Shown here: positions 6,659 through 6,670 of the stretch, piece after piece
Layout: every line of letters starts with the position of its first letter
Position numbering within the stretch: position 1 is the stretch's first letter
DNA from: an uncultured Erysipelotrichaceae bacterium
Lineage (GTDB): Bacteria; Bacillota_I; Bacilli_A; Erysipelotrichales; Coprobacillaceae
Reading direction: 5' to 3'
Assembly (NCBI GenBank): GCA_945981915.1
Contig: CAMFRJ010000071.1
Coordinates: forward strand, 1-6,670
Length of the DNA stretch: 6,670 nt
The notes under the pieces: generated by a model
Told to the model about the DNA's origin: nothing
Database searches by the model: none
Seen by the model: only the letters and a program-made list of their open reading frames with translations
Program-made: the position numbers and the translations under genes

Positions 6659-6669
6659 TATGTTAATAA
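6641..6669 (-). promoter_or_regulatory. candidate oppA promoter
   Basis: On the minus strand TACAAT (complement of 6641-6646, 5 of 6 matches to the -10 consensus) lies 17 bases after TTATTA (complement of 6664-6669, a poor -35). An alternative -35, TTAACA (complement of 6661-6666, 5 of 6), is 14 bases from TACAAT and 19 bases from a poor TCTAAA. Starting near 6634 would give a leader of about 25 bases. The window ends here, so upstream elements may be missing. Confidence 0.35.
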
Positions 6670-6670
6670 A

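Noticed and set aside
1..6670. A new defence, mobile or CRISPR-like system.
   Set aside because: Nearly all bases belong to six recognisable housekeeping or transport genes. I saw no direct-repeat arrays, transposase, integrase, tRNA or attachment-site structure.

Overview
The window is AT-rich (about one third G+C by eye), uses the standard code (TGG for Trp, TAA/TAG stops) and has strong AGGAGG-type ribosome binding sites. This points to a low-GC Bacillota (Firmicutes). The style of the ABC proteins (AmiE/AmiF-like ATPases without C-terminal Fe-S cysteines) and a cysteine-rich lipoprotein suggest a gut anaerobe, perhaps of the Erysipelotrichales; that placement is inference only.

Layout: a lone plus-strand gene (93-995) encodes a YegS/BmrU/DgkB-type diacylglycerol (lipid) kinase. 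It meets, tail to tail, a five-gene minus-strand operon that reads oppA (6609-4990), oppB (4909-3965), oppC (3972-3028), oppD (3024-1930), oppF (1940-1008). A near-perfect hairpin with A/T tracts on both sides sits in the 12-bp gap between the converging genes and contains both stop codons, so it should terminate both transcripts. The whole window is coding except 1-92, 4910-4989 and 6610-6670; no gap exceeds 100 bases.

The opp genes form a complete oligopeptide importer. OppA is a surface lipoprotein that captures peptide, OppB and OppC form the membrane channel, and OppD and OppF are the two ATPases. oppB-C and oppD-F overlap, oppC-D are 3 bases apart, and the ribosome binding sites of oppC, oppD and oppF lie in the last codons of the gene before, which implies translational coupling. 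The exception is oppA-oppB. Its 80-base gap holds a terminator-like hairpin plus a second, overlapping hairpin that reaches the oppB ribosome binding site. This is a plausible way to make more binding protein than permease. Upstream of oppA is a perfect 24-bp palindrome, probably a repressor operator overlapping the promoter.

I found no mobile element, CRISPR array, RNA gene or clearly new system. The gene content is ordinary; the regulatory DNA is the part most worth a second look.
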